NCBI GenBank assembly: GCA_016718405.1
Contig: JADKDJ010000003.1
Location: 62,001-126,000 of the forward strand
Source of the DNA: Candidatus Rhodoferax odensensis
GTDB lineage: Bacteria > Pseudomonadota > Gammaproteobacteria > Burkholderiales > Burkholderiaceae_C
Length of the DNA stretch: 64,000 nucleotides
Direction: 5' to 3'
Part shown: positions 1-8,864 of the stretch, piece by piece
Layout of the letters: each line of letters opens with the position of its first letter
Numbering within the stretch: the first letter of the stretch is position 1
Notes under the pieces: model-generated
Databases searched by the model: none
Told to the model about the DNA's origin: nothing
The model's input: only the letters and a program-made list of their open reading frames with translations
Position numbers and translations under genes: made by a program

Positions 1-1121
1 CGATCTGCCAGCAAATCCAGCGGCGTGCACAAAGGCCCGACCACGCTGGCGATCTCACGCTCCTGTGCATCGACCCGGTTGCCAATCGTCACCGGATAGT
101 TCTTGCGCACCACTTGGCCAAAGTTGCCGGAGGCTGACAAGTGTTGGTGCAGCCCACCATCGGTGACCAGAAACACCTGTCCACGCGAGACTTTGCGATC
201 GATCACGCGGGCTACGTAGATGCCCGCCTCACCGACCAGATAGCGACCCAGCTCAATCACCAGCGACGCCTGCGGCAGGTCTTGCCGAGCGCGCTCGACC
301 AATTGGTGCAGGTTCTGTCCGATAGAGCTTAGATCGAGCCTTTGTTCCCCAGGGAAATAAGGGATCCCGAAACCTCCACCCAGGTTAAGAAAGCGCACTG
401 GCGCAGGCGCATGGGCCGCCAACCGCAGTGCCAAGTCATAAGACTTCTGCTGCGCCTCGCAAATCGATTCGGGCCGCAGATTCTGTGAACCGGCAAACAG
501 GTGAAAACCTTCGAAGGCCAAACCAGCGCGGTCAATCTGAGCGAGCAGCTCGGGGACCTGTTCCACATCGACACCAAACTGTTTAGGGCCGCCACCCATT
601 TTCATGCCCGAACCCTTGAGTTCAAAGTCCGGGTTGACGCGCACGGCGACCCGTGCTGGCAAACCCAACTCGGTCACGGCCGCCGCCAGCACCGCGACCT
701 CGCGAAATGATTCGACGTTGATCAGTACACGGGCCGCCACGGCCTGGCGCAACTCTGCGTCGCGCTTGCCTGGGCCGGCAAAACTGATCTCGGCCGCATT
801 CGCGCCAGCGTCCAACGCCACAGCGAGTTCGCCGGCTGACGCCACATCCACGCCATCGACCAGGCCCGCCATCCAACCCACCACGGCGGGCATCGGATTG
901 GCCTTCATTGCATAGTGAAGCTTGACCGAAGGCGGCAATACCGCACGCAGTTCGGCCACGCGCGCTCGCAGCAGCGCGCGGTCGTAGGCATAGAACGGGG
1001 TCTGTCCCACGCGCGCCGCCAACACGCTCAGTCTTTCGCCACCGACCAGCAATTCACCGCCCTGCGTCGGGAACTGCAACATGGGCGCGTGTACGGGTAA
1101 AAGGCGTTCGGTCACAGACAT
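1..1121 (-). CDS. Pyridoxal-dependent decarboxylase, exosortase A-associated (3' end beyond window)
   Basis: This is a PLP-dependent decarboxylase of the ornithine/diaminopimelate decarboxylase fold. The reverse strand reads without a stop from an ATG at 1121 to the window edge, about 373 codons. The PLP lysine lies in HYAMKANP (K73), and a glycine-rich phosphate-binding segment GGGFGIPYF is present. The C-terminal part with the second active-site half is cut off. Its neighbours (AMP ligase, carrier protein and two hydrolases) match the conserved set found with exosortase A systems, where a decarboxylase of this type recurs. The substrate is unknown; ornithine- or DAP-like amino acids are possible. 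It starts 41 bp after the ligase stop and is probably co-transcribed with it. Confidence 0.85.
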   Translation of the reverse strand, partial: MSVTERLLPVHAPMLQFPTQGGELLVGGERLSVLAARVGQTPFYAYDRALLRARVAELRAVLPPSVKLHYAMKANPMPAVVGWMAGLVDGVDVASAGELAVALDAGANAAEISFAGPGKRDAELRQAVAARVLINVESFREVAVLAAAVTELGLPARVAVRVNPDFELKGSGMKMGGGPKQFGVDVEQVPELLAQIDRAGLAFEGFHLFAGSQNLRPESICEAQQKSYDLALRLAAHAPAPVRFLNLGGGFGIPYFPGEQRLDLSSIGQNLHQLVERARQDLPQASLVIELGRYLVGEAGIYVARVIDRKVSRGQVFLVTDGGLHQHLSASGNFGQVVRKNYPVTIGNRVDAQEREIASVVGPLCTPLDLLAD

Positions 1122-1162
1122 AGGGGCACTCAAGTATTGGGGATCGTCTTCGACGGGCAGGT

Positions 1163-2800
1163 CTACCGGGTCTGCCGCTCTGCCCATTGCGTGGACAGCA
1201 GCTTGCGGTCAATCTTGCCATTGGGGTTGCGTGGTAAGGGCCCCGGCACCACCGCCACATCCGCGGGCACCATGTAGGCCGGCATGTGCGCGCGGCACTG
1301 TGCCAGCAGCGCCTGGACGTCGAGCCCGGATTCAACGCCCGCGACCGGCGCCGCAGCGGCACCCGGTGGCGTGGCGATGACCTGGATGGCCTGCCCGATC
1401 ACCGGATGCTCCACCCCAAACGCCACGCACTCACCCACGAGCCCAGTGCCGTATAGCACTTCTTCCACTTCGGTCGGACTGACCCGGTAGCCGGATGACT
1501 TGATCATCTCGTCGCGTCGGCCTACAAAGTACAGGAAACCTTCCCCATCGATGCGCACATTGTCACCAGAGAAGACCGCGTATTCGGGTAGTTGAAGGCC
1601 TGGCTCCCGACCGGGCGCGTTGGCGGCCAGCAGCTTGTAGCGCTCGGCAGTCTTGTCGGCGTCATTCCAGTAACCCATGCCGACCAGCGCACCACGGTGC
1701 ACCAGTTCCCCGATTTCACCGCTCGCGCATGGCGTTCCGTCGTCGCGCAGCACCAAAATCTCGGCGTTCGGTATGGCCTTGCCAATGGAATCGGGCCGGC
1801 GGTCCACTTCATCCGGGGGTAGATAGGTCGATCGAAAGGCCTCAGTGAGACCATACATCAGGAACGGCTTCGCGTTGGGCACGCGTTGCCGCAGCAAGCC
1901 CAGCGTTTCACGCGGCATGCGCCCACCGGTGTTGGCGAAGTAACGCAGGTTCTGGTCAATGACCGCAGGCCAATCCTGTTGCGCCAACTGGATGTACAAC
2001 GGCGGCACCGCCGTGAGCCCGGTCACCTGCTCGCGCTCCAGCGCCTTGAGCACATCACGCGGCATCAGATAATTGAGCAACACGACCCGGGCGCCACTGT
2101 GAAACGCCGTTGTGAGCTGACTGAATCCCGCGTCAAAGGACAAGGGCAAGGCGGCCAACAACGTGTCGTGCGCCTGATTGCCCAAATAGGAGGCGACGCT
2201 CTTGGCGCCCGCGACCATGTTGCGATGCGACAGCACCACGCCTTTGGGCTTGCCAGTGCTGCCCGAGGTATACAAGATCGCCGCCATGTCCACGTCGATC
2301 ACTCGGTGGCCAGCGCAGGGCGCTCGGTCCATGAATTGAGGCCAGCTCGCATGCGCCAATGCATTGGGCAAGTCCTGCGTGACCAATTCGGGCACGACGG
2401 CACCGGTTGTGACCACCAGCCGCAAATCAGGGCAGTCGACGAGCACGCCGCTCAACAGGCTCAAGCGCTCGGGCGAGGTCACCAACACCCTGACGTTGCA
2501 GTCCTGCAGTATGAAGGCCACCTGCTCGGCCTTGAGCAGGGGATTGACCGGCACGAATACCGCGCCAGCGGCAGGCGCTCCAAAACTGGCGACCACGGTC
2601 TCGAACCGTTTGTCGAGGTAGATCGCGACCCGCTCGCCGCGCTGGATGTCGCAGGCCATCAGCGCCGCGGCAAACTGCCGCACACCTGTGTCCAGTTCGC
2701 CATAAGTCATGGACTCCTGGCCACTGGTCAGCGCACGCGCACTCGGCGCGCGAGCCGCCGCACAGGCAATCAATTCGGACAGGAGAATGGATTCAGTCAT
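1163..2800 (-). CDS. Acyl-CoA ligase (AMP-forming), exosortase A-associated
   Basis: This 545-residue adenylate-forming enzyme should activate a carboxylic acid as an acyl-AMP and pass it to CoA or a carrier protein. The P-loop-like motif YTSGSTGKPKG is near residues 177-187, and the C-terminal catalytic lysine region NPNGKIDRK is present. The reading frame extends to 2824, but MTESILLSEL at 2800 is the more natural start. It is divergent from a carrier protein gene and upstream of the PLP decarboxylase, the arrangement typical of exosortase A-linked clusters. Loading the neighbouring carrier protein is inference. Family assignment is firm; substrate is unknown. Confidence 0.87.
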   Translation of the reverse strand: MTESILLSELIACAAARAPSARALTSGQESMTYGELDTGVRQFAAALMACDIQRGERVAIYLDKRFETVVASFGAPAAGAVFVPVNPLLKAEQVAFILQDCNVRVLVTSPERLSLLSGVLVDCPDLRLVVTTGAVVPELVTQDLPNALAHASWPQFMDRAPCAGHRVIDVDMAAILYTSGSTGKPKGVVLSHRNMVAGAKSVASYLGNQAHDTLLAALPLSFDAGFSQLTTAFHSGARVVLLNYLMPRDVLKALEREQVTGLTAVPPLYIQLAQQDWPAVIDQNLRYFANTGGRMPRETLGLLRQRVPNAKPFLMYGLTEAFRSTYLPPDEVDRRPDSIGKAIPNAEILVLRDDGTPCASGEIGELVHRGALVGMGYWNDADKTAERYKLLAANAPGREPGLQLPEYAVFSGDNVRIDGEGFLYFVGRRDEMIKSSGYRVSPTEVEEVLYGTGLVGECVAFGVEHPVIGQAIQVIATPPGAAAAPVAGVESGLDVQALLAQCRAHMPAYMVPADVAVVPGPLPRNPNGKIDRKLLSTQWAERQTR

Positions 2801-2962
2801 GAGTGAAAACTGGTATGACAACACGCGCCGGGTGGCAACACCCAGCCGCCGGAAAGTATCTCACAGGCGCCCTCCAGGCGTCGCCTCGCACCCAAGCCAA
2901 CGCCACCGTGTCGGAGCGGTGTCAAAGCGCAATCTGAATCGACATCCAACATCCGACGACTA

Positions 2963-3011
2963 GTTGAGGACAGAGCTGGTTCGCTGCGCGTAACTGCGGT
3001 CTGTCCCGCAA
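2963..3011 (+). repeat. Dispersed stem-loop repeat, copy A
   Basis: Copy of a repeat that opens with GTTGAGGACAGAGC and closes with GCGGTCTGTCCCGCAA. GGACAGA pairs with TCTGTCC, and the flanking TTG pairs with CAA. The inner part (GTTCGC, TGC, GCGTAAC) forms its own near-perfect stem. This copy lies between the divergent ligase and carrier-protein genes, about 50 bp before the carrier start, the only copy upstream of a divergent pair. Confidence 0.8.
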
Positions 3012-3058
3012 ACTCTTAAAATGCGCGCTCAGGCCCCTTGCCTGCTAGGGAGTGTCAA

Positions 3059-3310
3059 TTGGATGTGTTGAAAGAAGTGGTTCGGGTGCTTGATGAGGTG
3101 TTGAGTCTTTCGGGACGTAGCGCGGACTTCACCCGTGACACCGCGCTGTTAGGCGCGATCCCGGAACTGGACTCCATGGCGGTGGTGTCGCTGATCACGG
3201 CAATGGAGGACCAGTTTGGCATGGTCATTGATGACGACGACATCGATGGCAGCACCTTCGCGACAGTCGGCTCGCTGACCGATTTCGTCAACAGCAAGCT
3301 CGCCGGCTGA
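3059..3310 (+). CDS. Acyl carrier protein, exosortase A-associated
   Basis: This is a small acidic carrier protein of 83 residues. The phosphopantetheine attachment site is ELDSM (serine about residue 39) followed by the usual helix VVSLITAMEDQFG. I chose the TTG at 3059 because AGGGAG at 3047-3052 sits 6 nt upstream; an upstream TTG at 3038 and a GTG at 3065 are alternatives, and no ATG fits. It heads a rightward operon with two hydrolases and is divergent from an acyl-CoA ligase that could load it. It may also donate acyl groups to the FeeM-like synthase 6 kb downstream, since FeeM enzymes use acyl-ACP; that link is inference. Confidence 0.85.
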   Translation: MDVLKEVVRVLDEVLSLSGRSADFTRDTALLGAIPELDSMAVVSLITAMEDQFGMVIDDDDIDGSTFATVGSLTDFVNSKLAG

Positions 3311-3345
3311 GCCCCGGCGCGGCGACGCGGTCCGGTCCAGACTCC

Positions 3346-4251
3346 ATGCAAAACCCCACGCGCGCGCGGCCCGAGGCGCTCTTTGTCCCGGCGCGCTCTA
3401 GCGCGGGTGGGCAGCGCTTGGGCCTGTTTCATGCCCCCGCCGGCGACCAAATTCGCGGCCTGGTGGTGTACCTGCACCCCTTTGCCGAGGAGATGAACAA
3501 GTCACGCCGCATGGCGGCGCTTCAATCGCGCGCGCTGGCCGCTGCGGGCTATGCGGTGCTGCAAATCGATTTGTTCGGCTGCGGTGACAGTTCGGGCGAT
3601 TTCGGTGATGCGAGTTGGAACGACTGGATCGACGACGTCGAATTGGCCGTGCAATGGCTGCTGCAACGGCTGCCGGCCTGCACCAACCTGCCACTGTGGC
3701 TTTGGGGTTTACGCGCAGGGTGCCTGCTCGCCGTCGATGCCGCATGCCGCCTGGCGCGGCCGTGCAATTTTCTGTTCTGGGCACCGACCTGCTCGGGCAA
3801 GACGGTCCTGCAGCAGTTCCTGCGCCTCAAAGTCGCCAGCGACCTTATCAGCGGCAACGCCAAGGGCGTGATGGATGGCCTGCGCCAACAGCTGGCAACT
3901 GGCGAGCAAGTCGACGTTGCCGGCTACCGCGTCACTTCGGCGCTGGCGGCCGGCCTGGAGGCCAGCGCGCTGGCGCCCGGCACACTTGTCCGGTCGGATC
4001 AGGAACCGCACGTTCCACAATTGGTTTGGCTGGAGCTGTCAACACGTCAGGATGCCAGCCTGACGCCGGTGGCGGTCAAGTCCATCGCCCAGTGGCAACA
4101 CGCTGGGTTCAACGTGAGCAGCCAAGTCGTCGTCGGTCCTGCGTTTTGGCAGACCACCGAGATCGAGGACGCCCCAGCCCTGATTGCCGCGACCTGCGCT
4201 GTCATGGCGAGCGCCACAGCAGCAGCGTCTGGACAGGCTAGTCCGACATGA
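3346..4251 (+). CDS. Alpha/beta hydrolase, exosortase A system-associated (hydrolase 2 type)
   Basis: This 301-residue alpha/beta-hydrolase-fold protein has the strand and oxyanion region VVYLHPFAEEMNKSRR near residues 40-55 and the DLFGCGDS segment near 75-82. The nucleophile elbow reads WGLRAGC (residues 120-126), so arginine occupies the usual nucleophile position. This matches the exosortase A-associated hydrolase 2 family rather than a classical serine esterase. It follows the carrier protein by 35 bp and overlaps the next hydrolase by 4 bp (ATGA), implying translational coupling. Activity is unknown; it could be a thioesterase, a transferase or a non-catalytic partner. Confidence 0.85.
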   Translation: MQNPTRARPEALFVPARSSAGGQRLGLFHAPAGDQIRGLVVYLHPFAEEMNKSRRMAALQSRALAAAGYAVLQIDLFGCGDSSGDFGDASWNDWIDDVELAVQWLLQRLPACTNLPLWLWGLRAGCLLAVDAACRLARPCNFLFWAPTCSGKTVLQQFLRLKVASDLISGNAKGVMDGLRQQLATGEQVDVAGYRVTSALAAGLEASALAPGTLVRSDQEPHVPQLVWLELSTRQDASLTPVAVKSIAQWQHAGFNVSSQVVVGPAFWQTTEIEDAPALIAATCAVMASATAAASGQASPT

Positions 4252-5111
4252 GTTATTCGGAACACGCGATTGGCTTCGTCTGCGACGACGAGCAACTACT
4301 GGGCATCCTGAGCCAGCCCGCGACACCCGCATCCATCGGCGTCGTCATCATCGTCGGCGGCCCCCAATACAGGGTCGGTAGCCACCGTCAGTTTGTTCTA
4401 CTTGCGCGCGCGCTGGCGACGGCAGGCCATGCCGTGCTGCGGTTTGATTACCGTGGCATGGGTGACAGCAGCGGCACGCCGGTGGACTTCCTGAACGCCG
4501 ACGCCGACATTGATGCGGCGATCAAGGCCTTGCTTGTGCAGGCACCGACGGTCAAGCAAGTCGCGCTGTGGGGTCTGTGCGACGCTGCAGCGGCCGCATT
4601 GCTGTATTGCGACGGCAAGCCAGACCCGCGCGTGACGGCTCTGTGCCTGCTCAACCCCTGGGTGCGTTCGCAGGCCAGCCTGGCGCGCACCCAAGTCAAG
4701 CACTACTACGCGCAGCGCCTGCTGCAACGCGCATTCTGGGCCAAACTGCTCAGCGGCCATGTTGCTATCGGCGCGGTCGCCGGACTGATTCGAAATCTTC
4801 GGCTGGCGTTCAAGGGCGGCGGTACTGGTGCCGAGGCTCAGTTGCCCTTTCAGACCCGCATGGCTAACGCATGGCGTGGCTTTGGTGGCAGCCTGCTGCT
4901 GATACTTAGCGGCGAGGACTACACCGCCAAGGAATTTCTGGAATACGCCAACGCCGATCCAGCGTGGTCGGGCGCCCTGACCCAACACAACCTCAGTCGC
5001 CATGATGTGGCCGATGCCGACCACACCTTTTCGAGTCCGCAGTCGAGCCGGGCGGTCGAGGCGTTGACGCTGGCGTGGCTCGCCAATCTGGAAAAATCGG
5101 CGATCAGTTGA
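4248..5111 (+). CDS. Alpha/beta hydrolase, exosortase A system-associated (hydrolase 1 type)
   Basis: This 287-residue alpha/beta hydrolase has the N-terminal VIIVGGPQYRVGSHRQF motif (residues 33-49) and DYRGMGDSSG (67-76). The nucleophile elbow is WGLCDAA, putting cysteine 111 where serine is usual. This fits the exosortase A-associated hydrolase 1 family. A C-terminal DADHTFS supplies the likely catalytic histidine. It overlaps hydrolase 2 by 4 bp and ends the carrier/hydrolase operon. Its TGA stop (5109-5111) is provided by the first bases of repeat copy B. Biological substrate is unknown; release or transfer of an acyl group from the neighbouring carrier protein is a reasonable guess. Confidence 0.86.
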   Translation: MSYSEHAIGFVCDDEQLLGILSQPATPASIGVVIIVGGPQYRVGSHRQFVLLARALATAGHAVLRFDYRGMGDSSGTPVDFLNADADIDAAIKALLVQAPTVKQVALWGLCDAAAAALLYCDGKPDPRVTALCLLNPWVRSQASLARTQVKHYYAQRLLQRAFWAKLLSGHVAIGAVAGLIRNLRLAFKGGGTGAEAQLPFQTRMANAWRGFGGSLLLILSGEDYTAKEFLEYANADPAWSGALTQHNLSRHDVADADHTFSSPQSSRAVEALTLAWLANLEKSAIS

Positions 5112-5155
5112 GGACAGAGCTGGTCTGCTTCGCCGCCTGCGGTCTGTCCCGCAAG
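5107..5155 (+). repeat. Dispersed stem-loop repeat, copy B (first of a tandem pair)
   Basis: Same outer ends as copy A (GTTGAGGACAGAGC and GCGGTCTGTCCCGCAAG), preceded by GATCA. The inner stem pairs GGTCTGC with GCCGCC around TTC. The opening GTTGAGG contains the stop codon of the upstream hydrolase gene. A 14-bp spacer ending in GATCA separates it from copy C. Confidence 0.85.
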
Positions 5156-5169
5156 AACACCCCTGATCA

Positions 5170-5216
5170 GTTGAGGACAGAGCTTGCCGCTACGCGGCTG
5201 CGGTCTGTCCCGCAAG
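5170..5216 (+). repeat. Dispersed stem-loop repeat, copy C (second of a tandem pair)
   Basis: Outer ends identical to copy B. The inner stem is GCCGC-TAC-GCGGC, a perfect hairpin that differs in sequence from the other copies. It ends 3 bp before the stop codon of the convergent epimerase gene, so the B-C pair fills the whole gap between two convergent operons and may act as a bidirectional terminator. Confidence 0.85.
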
Positions 5217-5219
5217 GTA

Positions 5220-6227
5220 TCAGGATTCGTAATACTCGCGGTACCATGCGACGAAATTGGCGATCCCCTCATCAATTGGCGTGGCCGGCACAAAGCCGAC
5301 CCAATCATTGAGCGCATCGGTATTGGCGTAAGTGGCCGGTACGTCGCCGTCCTGCAGCGGCAACAACCGCTTCTTAGCGGTTTTGCCCAGAGCACGCTCA
5401 ATGCAGGCAATGAAATCAAGCAAAGGCACCGGGCTGTTGTTGCCGATGTTGAACACGCGGTAAGGTGCGCTGCTGGTGGCCGGGTCGGCTACCAGTGGAT
5501 CGTAGGCCGGGTTGACCGTCGCGATCCGATCAAGGACCCGCACCACGCCTTCGACGATATCCTCGACGTAGGTGAAGTCACGCTGCATCTTGCCAAAATT
5601 GAAGACGTCGATCGGCTTGCCTTCCAGGATCGCCCGGGTGAACAGGAACAGCGCCATGTCGGGTCGACCCCAGGGTCCATAAACGGTGAAAAATCGCAAC
5701 CCGGTGGTCGGCAGGCCGTAGAGATGGCTGTAGGTATGGGCCATCAATTCATTGGCCTTCTTCGTGGCGGCGTACAGACTGACCGGATGGTCCACACTAT
5801 CGTGCTCGGAAAACGGCATGCGCGTGTTGCCACCGTATACGCTGGAACTCGACGCATATACCAAATGCTGCACGCCACCGTGGCGGCAACCTTCGAGGAC
5901 GTTGACAAAGCCGATCAGGTTGCTGTCCACATAGGCGTGCGGATTTTGCAGGGAGTAGCGCACGCCAGCTTGCGCCGCCAGGTGGATCACGCGATCAAAC
6001 TTTTCCGCGGCAAACAGCGCGGCCATGCCGGGTCGGTCACCCACATCAAGCTTGATAAACCTAAAGCGCTCATGCGCAGTCAATCGCTTGAGCCGACTGA
6101 GCTTGAGGTTGACGTCGTAGTAGTCGTTCAAGTTGTCCAGGCCGACCACCTCGTCGCCCCTCGCCAACAAGCGCAGGCTCGTGGTCATGCCGATGAAGCC
6201 TGCCGCCCCAGTTATCAGAATTTTCAT
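5220..6227 (-). CDS. NAD-dependent epimerase, UDP-glucuronate 4-epimerase type
   Basis: This 335-residue extended short-chain dehydrogenase should interconvert UDP-glucuronate and UDP-galacturonate for polysaccharide synthesis. The NAD-binding motif TGAAGFIG is at residues 6-13, SSSS near 126-129, and the catalytic YAATK at 152-156. The segment GLDNLNDYYDVNLK and the RFFTVYGPWGRPDMA block are typical of the CapI-like UDP-glucuronate epimerases. It is the last gene of a minus-strand sugar-nucleotide group with galE and manC, next to the exosortase-associated genes, consistent with exopolysaccharide production. The ATG at 6227 needs no correction. Confidence 0.9.
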   Translation of the reverse strand: MKILITGAAGFIGMTTSLRLLARGDEVVGLDNLNDYYDVNLKLSRLKRLTAHERFRFIKLDVGDRPGMAALFAAEKFDRVIHLAAQAGVRYSLQNPHAYVDSNLIGFVNVLEGCRHGGVQHLVYASSSSVYGGNTRMPFSEHDSVDHPVSLYAATKKANELMAHTYSHLYGLPTTGLRFFTVYGPWGRPDMALFLFTRAILEGKPIDVFNFGKMQRDFTYVEDIVEGVVRVLDRIATVNPAYDPLVADPATSSAPYRVFNIGNNSPVPLLDFIACIERALGKTAKKRLLPLQDGDVPATYANTDALNDWVGFVPATPIDEGIANFVAWYREYYES

Positions 6228-6261
6228 GGTTGCCGTGTGGTTCTTGTGATGGGCCGCTATC

Positions 6262-7341
6262 CTACTGCGTCGCCCCGGTACTTGGCGCCGGGGTGCTCAC
6301 GAGGCGGTAGCCTTGTGGATTCTGGACCTGCCAGCGCCAGGCGTCGGCGCACATATCGGCCAAACTGCGTTGCGCCTGCCAGCCCAGAAGGGTCTTGGCC
6401 AAGTGGGGGTTGGCGTAACAGGCGGCAACGTCGCCCGGCCGGCGTGCGACGACCCGGTACGGAATCACCCGGCCACAGGCCTGCTCGAAAGCCTTGACCA
6501 GTTGCAGGACCGACACGCCGACACCCGTGCCCAGGTTGACCGTCAACAACTGACCAGTGCCAGCCTCTGCCTGCGACAAGCTGCGCAAGGCCGCCAGGTG
6601 ACCTTTGGCCAAGTCGACCACGTGGATGTAGTCGCGCACACCGGTTCCGTCTGGCGTGGGATAGTCACCACCAAACACTTGCAGGCATTCCCGTTGGCCG
6701 ATCGCCACCTGGCTGACATAGGGCATCAAGTTGTTGGGCGCACCCTGGGGGTCTTCTCCAATCAGGCCGGAAGCATGCGCCCCGACCGGGTTGAAATAAC
6801 GCAGACGTCCGATGCGCCAGGTCGGATCAGACCGGTAAAGGTCTTCCAGCATGTCCTCGATCATCAGCTTGCTGGCACCGTAAGGGTTGGTCGCCGAGCG
6901 CGGGAATTCCTCTGAAATCGGCACCGAAGCCGGGTCGCCATAGACCGTTGCGGATGACGAAAACACCAGTATCTTGACAGCCGCCTCGGCCATGGCACGC
7001 AACAGGCAAACCGTGCCCAACACGTTGTTGTCGAAATAAGCCAGGGGTTGCGCCACCGATTCACCGACCGCCTTTAGGCCCGCAAAGTGCACCACCGCAT
7101 CAAAGGCGGGCTGTTTGCTGCCTCGACTGTCCAACAGCCGGCGCAGCAAATCGAAATCGCGGATATCGCCTTGCACCAAGTCCAGTGCGCGACCGGCCAG
7201 GGACTGGACCCGTTTGAGCGACTCTTGGCTGCTGTTGCACAGGTTGTCCAGTACCGTGACACTGTGGCCAGCTTGCAGCAGCTCCAGGCAAGTATGCGAA
7301 CCAATGTAGCCCGCACCGCCGGTGACCAGCGCGTTGGCCAT
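6262..7341 (-). CDS. galE: UDP-glucose 4-epimerase
   Basis: This 359-residue enzyme interconverts UDP-glucose and UDP-galactose in the cytoplasm. The NAD-binding motif TGGAGYIGSH is at residues 7-16, the serine region FSSSATVYG near 127-135, and catalytic YGASK at 154-158. The C-terminal GRRPGD-like block appears as ARRPGDVAACYANP. Length is slightly above the usual ~340 because of a short C-terminal tail. It lies 34 bp upstream of the UDP-glucuronate epimerase and 8 bp downstream of manC, so the three are probably one transcript supplying precursors for the surface polysaccharide. Confidence 0.93.
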   Translation of the reverse strand: MANALVTGGAGYIGSHTCLELLQAGHSVTVLDNLCNSSQESLKRVQSLAGRALDLVQGDIRDFDLLRRLLDSRGSKQPAFDAVVHFAGLKAVGESVAQPLAYFDNNVLGTVCLLRAMAEAAVKILVFSSSATVYGDPASVPISEEFPRSATNPYGASKLMIEDMLEDLYRSDPTWRIGRLRYFNPVGAHASGLIGEDPQGAPNNLMPYVSQVAIGQRECLQVFGGDYPTPDGTGVRDYIHVVDLAKGHLAALRSLSQAEAGTGQLLTVNLGTGVGVSVLQLVKAFEQACGRVIPYRVVARRPGDVAACYANPHLAKTLLGWQAQRSLADMCADAWRWQVQNPQGYRLVSTPAPSTGATQ

Positions 7342-7349
7342 TACCGCGC

Positions 7350-8744
7350 TCAGACGCGGCCATATCGGTCCTCGAATCGCACGATGTCGTCCTCACCGAG
7401 GTAGCCACCTGACTGAACTTCAATCAACTCCAACGCCACTTTGCCGGGGTTCTCCAGGGCATGCACCTGGCCAATGGGGATATAGGTGGACTGGTTTTCG
7501 GTCACCAGGAATGTGCTGTCCCCGTTGGTCACTTTGGCCGTGCCACTGACCACAATCCAATGTTCAGCCCGATGATGGTGCATTTGCACCGACAGCTTGC
7601 CGCCCGGCTTGACGGTGATGTGCTTGACCTGGTAACGCACACCGCTGTCCACGGAGTCGTAATGCCCCCAGGGGCGGTACACCTCGCGATGGTTGAAGTG
7701 CTCGCCACGACCCTGTTGTTTGATCTGATCAACGATGCGCTTGACATCTTGCACCTTGTCCTTGTGCGCCACCATGACCGCGTCCTTGGTCTCCACGATC
7801 ACCAGATCCTCCAGCCCCACCGCCGCCACCAGCCGGTGCGAGGCATGCACCAGCGTGTTGCGGGTTTGCTCCAGCAAGACGTCGCCCTTCAAGGTATTGC
7901 CATGCTCATCCTTGGGGCTGACCTCCCACAGTGCCGACCAGGAACCGATGTCACTCCAGCCCGCGTCCAGAACCACCATCGCGGCGCTGTCGGTTTTTTC
8001 CATCACCGCATAGTCGATGGAGTCGGCCGGACAGGCTTCAAAGGCGGCTTGATCGACGCGTACAAAGTGCATGTCCTTGGCACCCTTGGACAAGGCTTTC
8101 TGGCAGGCCTGCAGCATGGCGGGCTGGAACTTCGCCAGTTCCTCCAGGTAACGACTGGCGCGAAACATGAACATGCCGCTGTTCCAGCAATAGTCGCCGC
8201 TGGCCAGATAAGCCTTGGCGGTTTCCAGGTCAGGCTTCTCGACAAAGCGCGACATACTGAAGGGCGTAGTGCCGCGCTGAATGTAGCCGTAGCCGGTTTC
8301 GGGATGGGTTGGCGCGATGCCAAAGGTCACCAGCTTGCCGGCCTGCGCCAGCGGCAGCGCCAGTGCAATGGCGCGGTGAAAAGCCGGCACATCGCGAATC
8401 AGATGATCGGCCGCCAGCACAAACAGCACCGGGTCGCTGCCATCGGCAACTGCTTGCAGCGCCCCCAGCGCAATGGCCGGAGCGGTGTTGCGCCCAATTG
8501 GCTCCAGAATGATTGGTGCGCCTTCCAGATCCATCTGGCGCAATTGTTCGGCCGCCAGGAAGCGGTGCTGCTCATTGCAGATCAGACAGGGCTGCGCGTG
8601 GTCGACACCGTCCAGGCGGGCAATCGTGGCCTGCAGCATGGTCAATTCGCCCGTCAACGGCAGGAACTGCTTGGGATTGAGCTGGCGCGACAGAGGCCAC
8701 AGGCGGGTACCCGAACCGCCCGCCATGATGATGGGAAGAAGCAT
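7350..8744 (-). CDS. manC: Mannose-1-phosphate guanylyltransferase / mannose-6-phosphate isomerase
   Basis: This 464-residue bifunctional type II enzyme makes GDP-mannose (guanylyltransferase) and interconverts mannose-6-P and fructose-6-P (isomerase). The nucleotidyltransferase signature GGSGTRLWPLSR is at residues 9-20, and FVEKP and DAGWSDIGSW are present. The C-terminal cupin isomerase domain carries QMHHHRAEHWIVVSG. It is the first gene of the minus-strand sugar-nucleotide operon with galE and the UDP-glucuronate epimerase. GDP-mannose would feed a mannose- or fucose-containing exopolysaccharide. The symbol manC follows the common name; algA and cpsB are synonyms. Confidence 0.93.
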   Translation of the reverse strand: MLLPIIMAGGSGTRLWPLSRQLNPKQFLPLTGELTMLQATIARLDGVDHAQPCLICNEQHRFLAAEQLRQMDLEGAPIILEPIGRNTAPAIALGALQAVADGSDPVLFVLAADHLIRDVPAFHRAIALALPLAQAGKLVTFGIAPTHPETGYGYIQRGTTPFSMSRFVEKPDLETAKAYLASGDYCWNSGMFMFRASRYLEELAKFQPAMLQACQKALSKGAKDMHFVRVDQAAFEACPADSIDYAVMEKTDSAAMVVLDAGWSDIGSWSALWEVSPKDEHGNTLKGDVLLEQTRNTLVHASHRLVAAVGLEDLVIVETKDAVMVAHKDKVQDVKRIVDQIKQQGRGEHFNHREVYRPWGHYDSVDSGVRYQVKHITVKPGGKLSVQMHHHRAEHWIVVSGTAKVTNGDSTFLVTENQSTYIPIGQVHALENPGKVALELIEVQSGGYLGEDDIVRFEDRYGRV

Positions 8745-8864
8745 AGATCGTCACTCGGTTGAGAGCGGCAACGACTGCGGTCCCAGCCCCCTTGACTGAA
8801 GGTCCGCCAGCGTTGCCAAGGTTTGCAGTTTAAGGTGTATTCGCGCCAGCGCACACTCTGTTGG

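Noticed and set aside
5184..6497. 437-codon open frame on the plus strand
   Set aside because: It lies antisense to the UDP-glucuronate epimerase and galE genes, whose protein motifs are unmistakable; long antisense frames are expected at this G+C.
7461..8762. 433-codon plus-strand frame
   Set aside because: Antisense to manC over its whole length; its product is histidine/glutamine-rich with no family features.
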